From Robiginitomaculum sp. (lineage in GTDB: Bacteria; Pseudomonadota; Alphaproteobacteria; Caulobacterales; Maricaulaceae): DNA of 64,000 nt. Positions 37,744 through 45,816 of the stretch are shown here, in pieces. Both the position numbers and the translations under genes were made by a program. The stretch's first letter is position 1. The number at the start of each line of letters is the position of its first letter. The stretch covers positions 123,601-187,600 of the forward strand of contig JAUZSF010000019.1 of NCBI GenBank assembly GCA_030949705.1. The letters run 5' to 3'. The notes under the pieces were generated by a model, which was not told where the DNA came from, searched no databases, and saw only the letters and a list, made by a program, of their open reading frames with translations.

Positions 37744-38343
37744 GTGGGCAAGGGTAAAAACCCGCGCCTGATACTGGCCAGCCAAAGTCCACGGCGGCTG
37801 GAATTGCTGGCCACAATCGGTATTACGCCGGATGCCGTGCGCGCCGCCGATATTGATGAAACCCCCAAACCCGATGAGACCCCGCGCCTGCTGGCCAAAC
37901 GGTTGGCGTGCGAAAAGGCGTGTGCCGCCGCCAAAAGTGGCGAAGAGGCGCTCTATCTGGCCGCCGATACGGTGGTTGGCGTTGGGCGGCGTATTTTGGG
38001 AAAACCGACAAGCGCCGATGAGGCCCGCGCCATGTTGCGCCTGATGTCGGGCCGCGCCCACCGGGTCTATACCGGCATTGCCCTGCACCAGCCAGATGGC
38101 GTTTTGACCCACAGGCTGGTCGAGGCCCGCATCAAATTCAAACGCCTGACCAGCGGCGAAATTGAGGGCTATATCAATTCAGGTGAATGGCAAGGCAAAG
38201 CCGGTGCCTATGGCATTCAGGGGCTGGCCGGGGTGTTTGTACTCTCTCTTTCTGGCTCTTATAGCGCCGTGGTCGGCCTGCCGCTTTATGAAACCGCGGC
38301 CCTGCTGGAGGGGGCGGGCTATCGCGCGTTTCCAAAACCATGA
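37744..38343 (+). CDS. maf: Maf-type nucleoside triphosphate pyrophosphatase
   Basis: 199 aa from a GTG at 37744, four bases after infA. 'LILASQSPRRLELLATIG' is the Maf signature, 'LAADTVVGVGRRILGKP' carries the catalytic Asp, and 'GEWQGKAGAYGIQGLAG' is the conserved C-terminal loop. It hydrolyses non-canonical or dTTP/UTP-type nucleotides and can affect septation. Its stop overlaps the start of the RNase gene (ATGA). Confidence 0.95.
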   Translation: MGKGKNPRLILASQSPRRLELLATIGITPDAVRAADIDETPKPDETPRLLAKRLACEKACAAAKSGEEALYLAADTVVGVGRRILGKPTSADEARAMLRLMSGRAHRVYTGIALHQPDGVLTHRLVEARIKFKRLTSGEIEGYINSGEWQGKAGAYGIQGLAGVFVLSLSGSYSAVVGLPLYETAALLEGAGYRAFPKP

Positions 38344-39407
38344 GCAACACCCTGATCCTTGATCCGGCCCCGGGCGAAACCCGTGCCGGCCTGTTTGCCC
38401 CGGACGGCACGGCGCTGGCGCTTTATGTGGATCGCGCCTCGGATGCGGCCAGCCACGCTCGCAATGGGGCGCTATATTGTGGCCGCGTGCGCGCGGTCGA
38501 GGCCAGCCTGAATGCCGCCTTTGTTGATCTGGGCGTGGGGCCGCCGGGCTTTTTGCCGTTGGGTAAGGCCCGTGGTCATGACAAGGTTTTTGAAGGGGCG
38601 GCCATAATTGTGCGCATCCGACGCGAGGCCTTTGCCGAAAAAGGCCCGCTATTGATGTTGGATACCGCGCCGGGGGATGATGCCAGACACCCCTGCCCGT
38701 CCTCGATCGCCCCGGCCCCGGATTTTGTCCACAGAATCAATGCCAAAGAAGCCAATGTGCGCGAGGCCACGCGCGAAGACCGCGATACTTTGGATGCCGT
38801 ATTTGAGGCGGCGCTAAGCCCGCTGGTCCGGCTGCCGGGCGGCGGCGAGGTGATGATCGAGCCCACCCGCGCCATGGTCGCTGTGGATGTGGACACCGCC
38901 TCGGACACCCGCCGGGCGCTGGAGGTCAATATTGAAGCCATCGAAACAATTTTTCGTCAACTGGCTTTGCGGGGCCTCGCCGGTATTGTCGCCATCGACT
39001 TTGCCCCCATGAAAGGGGCCAAGGAACGCAAAAAACTGAACACCGCCCTGATGCAGGCCGTTACCGCCCAGCATGGACGCATAGAGGCAGAGCCGCTTAA
39101 CCGTTTTGGCGTAGCCGTTTTAACCCTGCAACGCCGCCACCGGCCCATTGCCGAGATCATGCTGGATGACAAGGGTAATCCGCTTGTCGAAACGGTGGCG
39201 CTGAACGCCCTGCGCACCGCCCAGAACGAACACCGCGCCCAGCCCGCCAAAGCCATTCGTGTTCTTGCCCATGGTACGGTCATTGACTGGCTGAACGCTC
39301 ACAAGGATGATTGGGCCGAGCCCCTTCTTTCACACCTTGGTGGACTATTAACACTGGAAGTCAACGCCGCCCTTCACAAGGATCAATTTGAGGTCATCGC
39401 CCAATGA
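38340..39407 (+). CDS. Ribonuclease E/G family protein, short form
   Basis: 355 aa, shorter than RNase G (about 490). 'GALYCGRVRAVEASLNAAFVDLG' gives the S1-like start, followed by 'GPPGFLPLGKA'. The DNase I-like catalytic core keeps 'VAVDVDTASD' and 'IVAIDFAPMKG', with the two Mg-binding aspartates. The Zn-link CPxCxG and the small domain are missing, so tetramer formation through zinc is unlikely. This trimmed form next to maf and yacG is widespread in alphaproteobacteria. Starts in the maf stop and ends in the yacG start. Confidence 0.88.
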   Translation: MSNTLILDPAPGETRAGLFAPDGTALALYVDRASDAASHARNGALYCGRVRAVEASLNAAFVDLGVGPPGFLPLGKARGHDKVFEGAAIIVRIRREAFAEKGPLLMLDTAPGDDARHPCPSSIAPAPDFVHRINAKEANVREATREDRDTLDAVFEAALSPLVRLPGGGEVMIEPTRAMVAVDVDTASDTRRALEVNIEAIETIFRQLALRGLAGIVAIDFAPMKGAKERKKLNTALMQAVTAQHGRIEAEPLNRFGVAVLTLQRRHRPIAEIMLDDKGNPLVETVALNALRTAQNEHRAQPAKAIRVLAHGTVIDWLNAHKDDWAEPLLSHLGGLLTLEVNAALHKDQFEVIAQ

Positions 39408-39589
39408 GCACGCCTACCTGCCCCCTTTGCAAAAAACCGGCGGATGAAAAACACAAGCCGTTTTGCTCTAAACGCTGTGCCGATATCGACCTTGGCCGCT
39501 GGCTGAAAGGCAATTACGTGGTGCCGGGGCCAGCCATAGACGAAAGCGAAGGCCTGCCTTCCGATGACCCAAGCGAAGCCCAGGACTGA
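39404..39589 (+). CDS. yacG: YacG, zinc-finger DNA gyrase inhibitor
   Basis: 61 aa. Four cysteines in 'CPLCKKP' and 'CSKRCADIDLGRWL' form the YacG treble-clef zinc site. An acidic tail follows. E. coli YacG binds and inhibits GyrB. The start overlaps the RNase gene stop (ATGA), closing the infA operon. tRNA-Phe follows after 110 bp. Confidence 0.93.
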   Translation: MSTPTCPLCKKPADEKHKPFCSKRCADIDLGRWLKGNYVVPGPAIDESEGLPSDDPSEAQD

Positions 39590-39699
39590 ATTAAACTGTC
39601 GCCGACCTGCACCTGTGCAAGAAAAGCCATAGACAGGGGCGGCGCGCTTTCCTATAAACCCCGCTCCCCTGCCAAGGACCCGTCTTTGGCAAACCCGGC

Positions 39700-39774
39700 G
39701 CCCGGGTAGCTCAGGGGTAGAGCAGTGGACTGAAAATCCTCGTGTCGGTGGTTCAAATCCGCCCCCGGGCACCA
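39700..39774 (+). tRNA. tRNA-Phe (GAA)
   Basis: Acceptor stem GCCCGGG/CCCGGGC with encoded ACCA, D-arm 'GCTCAGGGGTAGAGC', anticodon loop CTGAAAA with GAA at 39732-39734, and a T-arm ending with GGTTCAAATCC. The anticodon stem GTGGA/TCCTC has one T-T mismatch. The T-run just after CCA could end transcription. Confidence 0.95.
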
Positions 39775-39789
39775 TTTTTTCTCTTATAC

Positions 39790-39987
39790 TTCCTCATCCT
39801 GCGCTTGTCGAAAGGTTAGAGGACGGAACGCCTTTCATGCTTCGAGGCTTCCCCCGGATCAAGGCCGGGGTTCGCACCTCAGCATGAGGAGATAAATTTA
39901 ACTTGGCCTCATACTGAGGTGGCGCTAAGCGCCCTCGAAGTATGGGGGGCAAATTCCTTCACCCTTCGACAAGCGCAGGATGAGGAA
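39790..39987. repeat. Composite REP-like palindrome cluster downstream of tRNA-Phe
   Basis: A 23-bp perfect inverted repeat (39790-39812 and 39965-39987, core CTGCGCTTGTCGAA) encloses two smaller palindromes. One spans 39836-39886 with CATGCT/AGCATG outer and CCCCGG/CCGGGG inner stems. The other, 39907-39945, shares both end motifs with the copy at 1710-1772. The layout is like a BIME (bacterial interspersed mosaic element). No coding sequence is seen in 39775-40011. Confidence 0.75.
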
Positions 39988-40011
39988 AGAAACCCTAGCC
40001 CATGCGGACCA

Positions 40012-40317
40012 TCACCCCGTGAAAAACACCCGGTGATTTAGCGAGCAATCTTCTTTTTCAAGCAAGTATTGGTCGTCTTCGGGATAGTATTTTGCCTTGG
40101 CGGGATCATCACCGGCAAAGGCTTTGACTGCGTCCATATTGTCCCACACGGTGACCAGCAAAAAATGCGCAATATCCCCTTCATCTCGGCGGGTAAAAAA
40201 CAGCTGTTTCAGGCCCTTAACCGAGGCGTAATCCGGCGCGGCGCGCCGGGCCATAAAAGTTTCATAGGCTTCTGCGTCTGATAAAGTGGTGCGGCCGTGC
40301 CAGGTGCGTACGATCAT
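40012..40317 (-). CDS. Antibiotic biosynthesis monooxygenase-fold protein
   Basis: 101 aa, dimeric alpha/beta-barrel pattern: 'MIVRTWHGRTTLSDAEAYETFM' as first strand-helix, 'FFTRRDEGDIAHFLLVTVWDNMDAVKAFAG' as second module, and 'LEKEDCSLNHRVFF' at the end. Fold is clear, chemistry is not; members include quinol monooxygenases and haem-degrading enzymes as well as non-enzymes. It lies 11 bp after the epimerase gene on the same strand and next to the repeat cluster. Confidence 0.8.
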   Translation of the reverse strand: MIVRTWHGRTTLSDAEAYETFMARRAAPDYASVKGLKQLFFTRRDEGDIAHFLLVTVWDNMDAVKAFAGDDPAKAKYYPEDDQYLLEKEDCSLNHRVFFTG

Positions 40318-40328
40318 ATTTTACTCCC

Positions 40329-41339
40329 TTAACCGTAATAATCCCGATACCAGTCCACGAAGTTTTTGGTGCCCGCGGCCAGGCCGGTTTGCGGCTTGTA
40401 GCCAATGGCTTTCCAAAGCGCCGTGCTGTCTGACAAGGTGGCTACCACATCGCCGGTTTGCATGGGCATCATGTTCAGTTTGGCTTTTGTACCCAGCGCC
40501 TCTTCGAGCATGTGGATCAGAGTCATTAATTCCTCCTGATTACCACCGCCGATATTATAAATGGCGATGGGGGCCACGGCGCTGTGCCCCGGGTCCATAT
40601 GGCGGCTTGGTTCGCTCTTTTCTTGCGGTTTGGGTATGGTCTTCAGCACCCGGCAAATCCCCTCAACCACATCATCAATATAGGTAAAATCGCGGCGCAT
40701 CTGGCCCTGATTATAAACATCAATGGCATCGCCTGCCAAAATGGCGCGGGTGAACTTAAAATACGCCATATCGGGGCGGCCCCACGGACCATAAACGGTA
40801 AAAAACCGCAGGCCCGTGCATGGCAATCCATAGGTGTGGGCATAGGCATGGGCCATGGCCTCGTTGGCCCGTTTGGTGGCGGCATAAAAACTGACCGGGT
40901 GAGCCACCCCGTCGCTTTCGCGAAACGGCAGGACCGGATTGGCCCCATAAACCGAGCTGGAGGACGCATAAACCAGATGTTCCACGGACGTATGGCGGCA
41001 CCCCTCCAGCACATTTAAAAAGCCCTGAAGATTGCTGTTCAGATAGGCCTGGGGATTTTCCAGCGAATAGCGCACCCCGGCCTGCGCTGCCAGATGGATC
41101 ACCCGGTCGGGTGCAAAATCGGCAAACACATCACCAAGAACCTGCGCATTGGCAAGGTCAAGACGCGCCTCGGTAAAGCCGTCTTGCGCGTTCAGTATTG
41201 CCAACCGGCTATCCTTTAGAGAAACATCATAATAGTCATTGATCACATCCACCCCGACAATTTCATGCCCGGCGGCCAGCATGGCCTGTGCCGTATGAAA
41301 CCCGATAAACCCGGCCGTGCCTGTGATCAGAATACGCAA
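40329..41339 (-). CDS. NAD-dependent nucleotide-sugar epimerase, UDP-glucuronate 4-epimerase-like
   Basis: 336 aa, extended short-chain dehydrogenase. NAD-binding 'ILITGTAGFIGFHTAQAML', 'HLAAQAGVRYSLENP', catalytic Ser in 'YASSSSVYGANP', Tyr and Lys in 'SFYAATKRANE', and 'FFTVYGPWGRPDMA'. The 'AGVRYSLENPQAYLNSNL' and 'YGPWGRPDMAYFKFT' stretches match UDP-glucuronate epimerases (CapI/LpsL type), which supply UDP-galacturonate for surface sugars. No other polysaccharide genes are near. Confidence 0.88.
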   Translation of the reverse strand: MRILITGTAGFIGFHTAQAMLAAGHEIVGVDVINDYYDVSLKDSRLAILNAQDGFTEARLDLANAQVLGDVFADFAPDRVIHLAAQAGVRYSLENPQAYLNSNLQGFLNVLEGCRHTSVEHLVYASSSSVYGANPVLPFRESDGVAHPVSFYAATKRANEAMAHAYAHTYGLPCTGLRFFTVYGPWGRPDMAYFKFTRAILAGDAIDVYNQGQMRRDFTYIDDVVEGICRVLKTIPKPQEKSEPSRHMDPGHSAVAPIAIYNIGGGNQEELMTLIHMLEEALGTKAKLNMMPMQTGDVVATLSDSTALWKAIGYKPQTGLAAGTKNFVDWYRDYYG

Positions 41340-41514
41340 ATGTTATGGCCTCTCTTTTTTGGCATACTGTGCCGGGGTTTTGGTTTTATGGCAAACGCAG
41401 AGATGGCTTTATGGCAGGGTCGTTTATATTCCTCCATCCTCCGCCCTTCGAGACGATTGCCTTCATAAACGCCTCCTCCTGAACCTTTCGGAAGAGTGGT
41501 GAGGTCTTTTCTCT

Positions 41515-41603
41515 TCGTCGTCCTCCGGCTTGACCGGCGGACCCATTGAGCTGCGATCATGCGAATGACTTATGAAGTGGACCCTCCGATCAAGTCGGAG
41601 GGT
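41515..41603. repeat. Inverted pair of REP-like palindromes
   Basis: 41515-41549 carries GTCCTCCGG/CCGGCGGAC (one mismatch) around CTTGA. 41581-41603 carries ACCCTCCGA/TCGGAGGGT, perfect, around TCAAG. Read on the minus strand the second matches the first at most positions, so they are two copies in opposite orientation. Both resemble the CCGG-CTTGA centre at 39852-39870. Confidence 0.65.
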
Positions 41604-41716
41604 GACGAGAATAAAAGTAATAGCAATACACAAATCATACGCCACCAGCGCCCCTGTGGGATAAGGTTTTCCTATCCCCATCCCAAAAGCATCGCACCGA
41701 CATAGAGGCGATCTCT

Positions 41717-41740
41717 TTCCTCTCCCGGGCGGGAGAGGAA
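41717..41740. repeat. Perfect hairpin in the epimerase upstream gap
   Basis: TTCCTCTCCC and GGGAGAGGAA pair over 10 bp around a GGGC loop. Similar CTCTCCC/GGGAGAG hairpins are common between genes in alphaproteobacteria. No T-run follows on either strand. Confidence 0.5.
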
Positions 41741-41775
41741 TAAGGTGAGGGAGAAATCCCCCGCATAGCGCACAT

Positions 41776-41900
41776 GAGGGTCAAAGAGGGTCATGCCTTA
41801 CCCCTGGGCCGTCCATCACTTGCCCCTAAACTACCCCTGAATGCGAAAAAACGGACCCTGAAACGCCCTCATTTACCCCTTTTTACCCCTATGTGTCCCT
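41776..41900. repeat. Helically phased ACCCCT-type direct repeats
   Basis: CCCT-ending motifs finish at 41805, 41827, 41838, 41859, 41880, 41890 and 41900, giving steps of 22, 11, 21, 21, 10 and 10 bp. Four are exact ACCCCT, the rest GCCCCT, GACCCT and GTCCCT. Two opposite-strand GAGGGTCA copies, 10 bp apart, precede them at 41776-41793. Copies thus fall on one face of the helix. The rest of the 41340-41983 gap holds REP-like hairpins and no credible gene. Confidence 0.6.
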
Positions 41901-41983
41901 CGAAAAAGCGGGGATAAAGCGAAATTATACCCGCCCAATTAGAGCACTCTATAATGGTCAATTTGAAAAGTGGTCGCGGGCAT

Positions 41984-43376
41984 TCAACCCGGGGAAATCA
42001 TGTTTTCCGGGCGCACGATGGCGTCAAATTCTTCGCCGGTCACAAAGCCCATGGCCACCGCCTCTTCACGCAAAGTGGTGCCGTTTTTGTGGGCGGTTTT
42101 GGCGACCTTGGTGGCATTATCATAACCAATTTTTGGGGCCAAGGCGGTGACCAGCATCAGGGAACGGCGCATCAATTCGTCTATGCGTTCCCGGTCCGCC
42201 TCGATACCAACCACGCAGTGATCAGTGAACGAGCGCGCTGCATCGCCCAAAAGGCGTATGGATTGTAACATGTTAAGCGCCATAACCGGGCGAAACACGT
42301 TCAGTTCGAAGTGCCCTTGGCTGCCGGCCATGCTGATCGTGGTGTGATTACCCATTACCTGCACACACACCATGGTCAGGGCTTCGGATTGGGTCGGGTT
42401 GACCTTGCCGGGCATGATGGAGGAGCCAGGCTCGTTCGCCGGCAGGATCAACTCGCCCAGCCCGCCACGCGGGCCGGAACCCAAAAAGCGGATGTCATTG
42501 GCGATTTTGAACAGCGATGCGGCCAGGGTGTTCAGGGCCCCGTGGGCAGCCACATAACCATCGCTGGCGGCCAAGGCCTCGAACTTGTTGGGAGCGGTAA
42601 CAAATGGCAGCCCGGTGATAAGGCTGACTTTTTTTGGCAAAGCCCTCTGCAAAACCGGGTTTGGCGTTCAAACCGGTGCCCACGGCGGTGCCGCCCTGGG
42701 CCAATGGCAGCAATTCGCCAAGGGCGGCTTTGGCGCGTTTAATGCCCAGCGCCACTTGCGCGGCATAGCCTGAAAATTCCTGCCCCAAGGTCAGCGGCGT
42801 GGCATCCTGGGTATGGGTGCGACCGTTTTTGATAATGTCGGCAAAGGCCTTTGACTTGGCATCCAGCGCGCTGTGCAAATGCTCCAGCGCCGGAATCAAA
42901 TGGTCATGGATCTGGGTGGCCGCGGCAATATGCATGGCAGTGGGAAAGGTATCGTTGGAAGACTGGCTGCGATTCACATGGTCATTGGGATGGACCGGGT
43001 CTTTGGAGCCGATCACGCCGCCCAAAATCTCGATGGCACGATTGGCAATCACTTCATTGGCGTTCATATTGCTTTGGGTGCCAGAGCCGGTCTGCCAGAC
43101 CCGCAAGGGGAAATTGTCGTCCAATTTGCCGTCGATCACATCCTGGGCCGCCGCTTCGATAGCCTTGGCAATTTCCGGGTCCAGATTGTTCAGTTCCAGA
43201 TTGGTTTGGGCGGCGGCCTGTTTGATGATACCAAGGGCGCGCACCAGCGGTATCGGCATGGTTTCGTGACCAATGTCAAAATTCATCAGGGATCGTGCCG
43301 TTTGCGCCCCCCAATACTTGTCGGATGGCACTTTCAGAGGGCCAAAACTGTCCGTTTCCGTGCGCATATCTGCCAT
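41984..43376 (-). CDS. fumC: Class II fumarate hydratase (frameshifted)
   Basis: About 463 aa once one base is removed from the seven T's at 42629-42635 (A's on the coding strand), joining 'EGFAKK' to '[20 protein letters not shown]'. Interconverts fumarate and malate in the TCA cycle. Landmarks: '[20 protein letters not shown]', '[14 protein letters not shown]', '[17 protein letters not shown]' and the signature '[17 protein letters not shown]' with the catalytic Ser. The ATG at 43376 has GGGAGAA; the product begins '[12 protein letters not shown]'. Confidence 0.93.
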
Positions 43377-43476
43377 AGCGGTTCTCCCAAACACTGTTTA
43401 GGCGCGCCATAACACATTCAGGACGTCATGAGCAGGGGGGAAGATGAGGCAAGACTGTATTTTACGGTATGGCCGG

Positions 43477-43956
43477 TTATTTGCGACGAAAAGCGTCCAG
43501 ACTGACCACCTCGCCGGCGGCAGCAGCGGTTTCCTGATTATCGGCATCGGTTCCGGTGGCCGGCAATGGAGCGGGCGTCGTTGCCGGCATGGCCTCGGGA
43601 TCGCCCATATCAAATTTAAGGCCAAAACCCACCGCCGGGTCATGAAAACTGGTCACAGCCGCATAGGGAACTTTGATATATTTTGGCGCACCGCCAAAGC
43701 TCAATGTGACCTCAAAGGCATCATCCATGGACGCCAGGTCCCAAAACTGATGTTCCAGTACAATGGTGATTTCTTCGGGGTATTTTTCCAGCAATTGCTC
43801 GTCGACATCGGCGCCGGGATAACGGGTGCGAAACGTGATATAAAAATGGTGACTGCCGGGAAGGCCGTCCTCCGCTGCCCGCACAATGGCTGCCCGAACA
43901 ACGCCGCGCAATGCCTCTTGTGCAAGCAGGTCATAGCGCATTAAATCTTTTGACAC
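43477..43956 (-). CDS. sspB: SspB-type ClpXP adaptor (alphaproteobacterial form)
   Basis: 159 aa from a GTG at 43956 with GGGGAG nine bases upstream; an internal ATG at 43941 would cut the conserved 'MSKDLMRYDLLAQEALRGV'. The core 'HHFYITFRTRYPGADV', 'YPEEITIVLEHQFWDL' and 'VTLSFGGAPKYIKVPYAA' matches SspB. A flexible Ala/Pro/Thr linker leads to 'GEVVSLDAFRRK', the ClpX-docking tail. SspB delivers ssrA-tagged proteins to ClpXP, and the ssrA gene itself lies just upstream on the same strand. Confidence 0.92.
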   Translation of the reverse strand: MSKDLMRYDLLAQEALRGVVRAAIVRAAEDGLPGSHHFYITFRTRYPGADVDEQLLEKYPEEITIVLEHQFWDLASMDDAFEVTLSFGGAPKYIKVPYAAVTSFHDPAVGFGLKFDMGDPEAMPATTPAPLPATGTDADNQETAAAAGEVVSLDAFRRK

Positions 43957-44094
43957 TGACTATGCTCCCCGTTTCCTGCACCTTTGAGTATCCTTATGGA
44001 ACCCTCAGGTCAATCATACTCCCCATTTACGCTCATATGCCTCGCCTTGAACGGGCAAGGAAGACACAAACGCAAACATAGTGAAGAAGGAAAT

Positions 44095-44127
44095 AAAAGT
44101 GGAGGCTTCTGTTGCCAGGTGCCTCCG
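44095..44127 (-). terminator. Rho-independent terminator of ssrA
   Basis: On the minus strand GGAGGC and GCCTCC pair over a 14-base loop (44102-44107 with 44122-44127), followed at once by a T-rich ACTTTTATTT. It lies at the 3' end of the tmRNA gene. Confidence 0.75.
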
Positions 44128-44430
44128 AACCCCGCCTTGGCGCTCATTGTGCCAAGGAGTTAAAGCGAGATTACCCGCGCTGCTTAGGCAGCGAGAGCGG
44201 TCTCATGAGCAAAGTTGTCATTGGCAACTATTGCGAACGAGCCTGTAACGGGCCTCACCCGGGCGAAAGCTAACGTCTTTGGCCGTCCGTCGATCCTATT
44301 TCGGCCCCATCAACCGCCCCCCGGATCAAAACCGATAGAGAGGAGAAGATGGTGGAGCCGCCGGGTACCGCCCCCGGGTCCGGTCCAGTTATTACACGCG
44401 CGTTTATCGCCATAGTCCGTAAGGACAAGA
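44095..44430 (-). ncRNA. ssrA: tmRNA, circularly permuted two-piece form
   Basis: Minus strand. The acceptor piece comes first and ends in GGCTCCACCA at 44360-44351. The coding piece begins near 44309 with GGGGCCGAAATAGGATCGAC, the typical tmRNA 5' end; GGGGCC pairs with GGCTCC to form the acceptor stem. The tag frame runs from GCC at 44226 to TAA at 44185 and encodes ANDNFAHETALAA, an alphaproteobacterial ssrA tag. A terminator hairpin follows. The 41 bases between 44350 and 44310 are probably removed. It frees stalled ribosomes and marks their products for proteolysis. The 5' end (about 44430, after TATATA) is approximate. Confidence 0.93.
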
Positions 44431-44565
44431 GATATATAGGCATACCCCGCCCAAATGAGAAGATGGCGGGGCAGAAAAACTACCGCTTGGGCACGTATGG
44501 TTAACGGCTTGGAAACCATAAATGCGCAAGTTCGCTATGGTGCGCACGAAAAGGTAAACAGGTCC

Positions 44566-45804
44566 ATGAGCCGACTGGCAGAGTTTTTATTCTTCTCGCT
44601 TTATGCCCTGAGCGCGCTGGTGGCCGCTTTGGTGCTGGTGCGCTTTGCCGGTGTGGCGCCTAATTCCGCCATGCTGTTTGGAGCACTGGGCTTTCTGGCC
44701 GCCATGCAAATCCATGGGTTTTTCTCCCGGGCCGCCACCCAGAGTACACTGGAAAAGCGGGTGGAAAAATTACGCAAGGCCAATCTGGAACTGACCCATG
44801 AAATGGCGTCCATTCATAATGATCTGGGTGAAATTTCAGAGGCCATCAAGGAAGAGGCCGTTCGGCGCAATGAAGTGATCGTGTCCGAAGTGCAGGCGCT
44901 GGAAACCGTGATTGCCAAAATGGAAGGCACGCTGGCCACCCGCATTTCCGAGGCCGCCCGCGTCGCCGCCACGCCGACCCTGGAGCCCTCGGAGGCCAAT
45001 GATCGTCACGTTCTGCTGACCCTGGTGCGCGAAGCCCTGGAAGCCGGTCGGGTGGAGCTGCACTTGCAACCAATTGTTTCCCTGCCCCAGCGCAAGATAT
45101 ATTTTTACGAGAGTTTCACACGCCTGCGCGATCAGGATGGCAATGTGATTATGCCGGCCGAGTTTCTCAAAGTGGCGGAACCAGCCGGTTTGATGACCGT
45201 GGTTGACAATCTTCTGCTGTTTAGGTGTGTGCAGATTGTGCGCCGTCTGACCGAAAAAGACCGCCAGATCGGTATGGTCTGTAATATTTCACCTCTGTCT
45301 TTGCGCGATGAAGTGTTTTTCCCGCAATTTCTTGATTTTATGCGGCAAAATGCAGATCTGGCTGGCTCGGTGGTATTTGAAATCGGGCAAAAGGACTTTG
45401 AAGAGCGCGGCATCATTGAGGCCCGCAACATGGCCCGCCTGGCCGATTTTGGGTTCCGCTTTTCCATCGACAAGGTCGAAAATCTCAATTTCGATGTCAA
45501 AGACATGCAGCGCGCCGGCGTCAAGTTTTTCAAGGTTTCCGGCGATCTGTTGCTGGCCGCCATTAATGCCGATCCCGAGGCGGCCCTGCCTGCCGCGCCG
45601 GACATTCGCATCTGCGATGTATCACGCTATCTGGTCAGCCATGGCATTGAACTGATTGGTGAAAAAGTTGAGGACGAAGTCACCGTGGTAGAATTGCTGG
45701 ACCTGGATACCGGCTATGCACAAGGGCATTTATTTGGCCCACCCAGCCCAATTCGCGAAGAATTTCTGGCCGAAACCGAAGAAGCTTTCAAAATTGCGAT
45801 TTAA
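44566..45804 (+). CDS. tipF: TipF-like protein: membrane anchor, coiled coil and degenerate EAL domain
   Basis: 412 aa from the ATG at 44566 (upstream ATG 44497 also possible). Two membrane helices in residues 5-55, a coiled coil about 60-130 ('KRVEKLRKANLELTHEMASIHNDL'-like), then an EAL-type domain. The usual EAL reads 'ESF' in 'YFYESFTRLRDQDG', and the second metal site is altered, so it probably binds cyclic di-GMP without cutting it. In Caulobacter, TipF works this way in flagellum positioning. No flagellar genes are near. It is divergent from ssrA. Confidence 0.8.
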   Translation: MSRLAEFLFFSLYALSALVAALVLVRFAGVAPNSAMLFGALGFLAAMQIHGFFSRAATQSTLEKRVEKLRKANLELTHEMASIHNDLGEISEAIKEEAVRRNEVIVSEVQALETVIAKMEGTLATRISEAARVAATPTLEPSEANDRHVLLTLVREALEAGRVELHLQPIVSLPQRKIYFYESFTRLRDQDGNVIMPAEFLKVAEPAGLMTVVDNLLLFRCVQIVRRLTEKDRQIGMVCNISPLSLRDEVFFPQFLDFMRQNADLAGSVVFEIGQKDFEERGIIEARNMARLADFGFRFSIDKVENLNFDVKDMQRAGVKFFKVSGDLLLAAINADPEAALPAAPDIRICDVSRYLVSHGIELIGEKVEDEVTVVELLDLDTGYAQGHLFGPPSPIREEFLAETEEAFKIAI

Positions 45805-45816
45805 AACCAGTTTGTC

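Noticed and set aside
41340..41983. CRISPR array or small gene in the 644-bp gap
   Set aside because: Repeats are short (6-8 bp) with no 25-40 bp spacers, and the open frames lack ribosome sites and normal codon use.
44215..44415. 66-codon plus-strand frame
   Set aside because: It is antisense to the tmRNA gene and Pro/Arg-rich.
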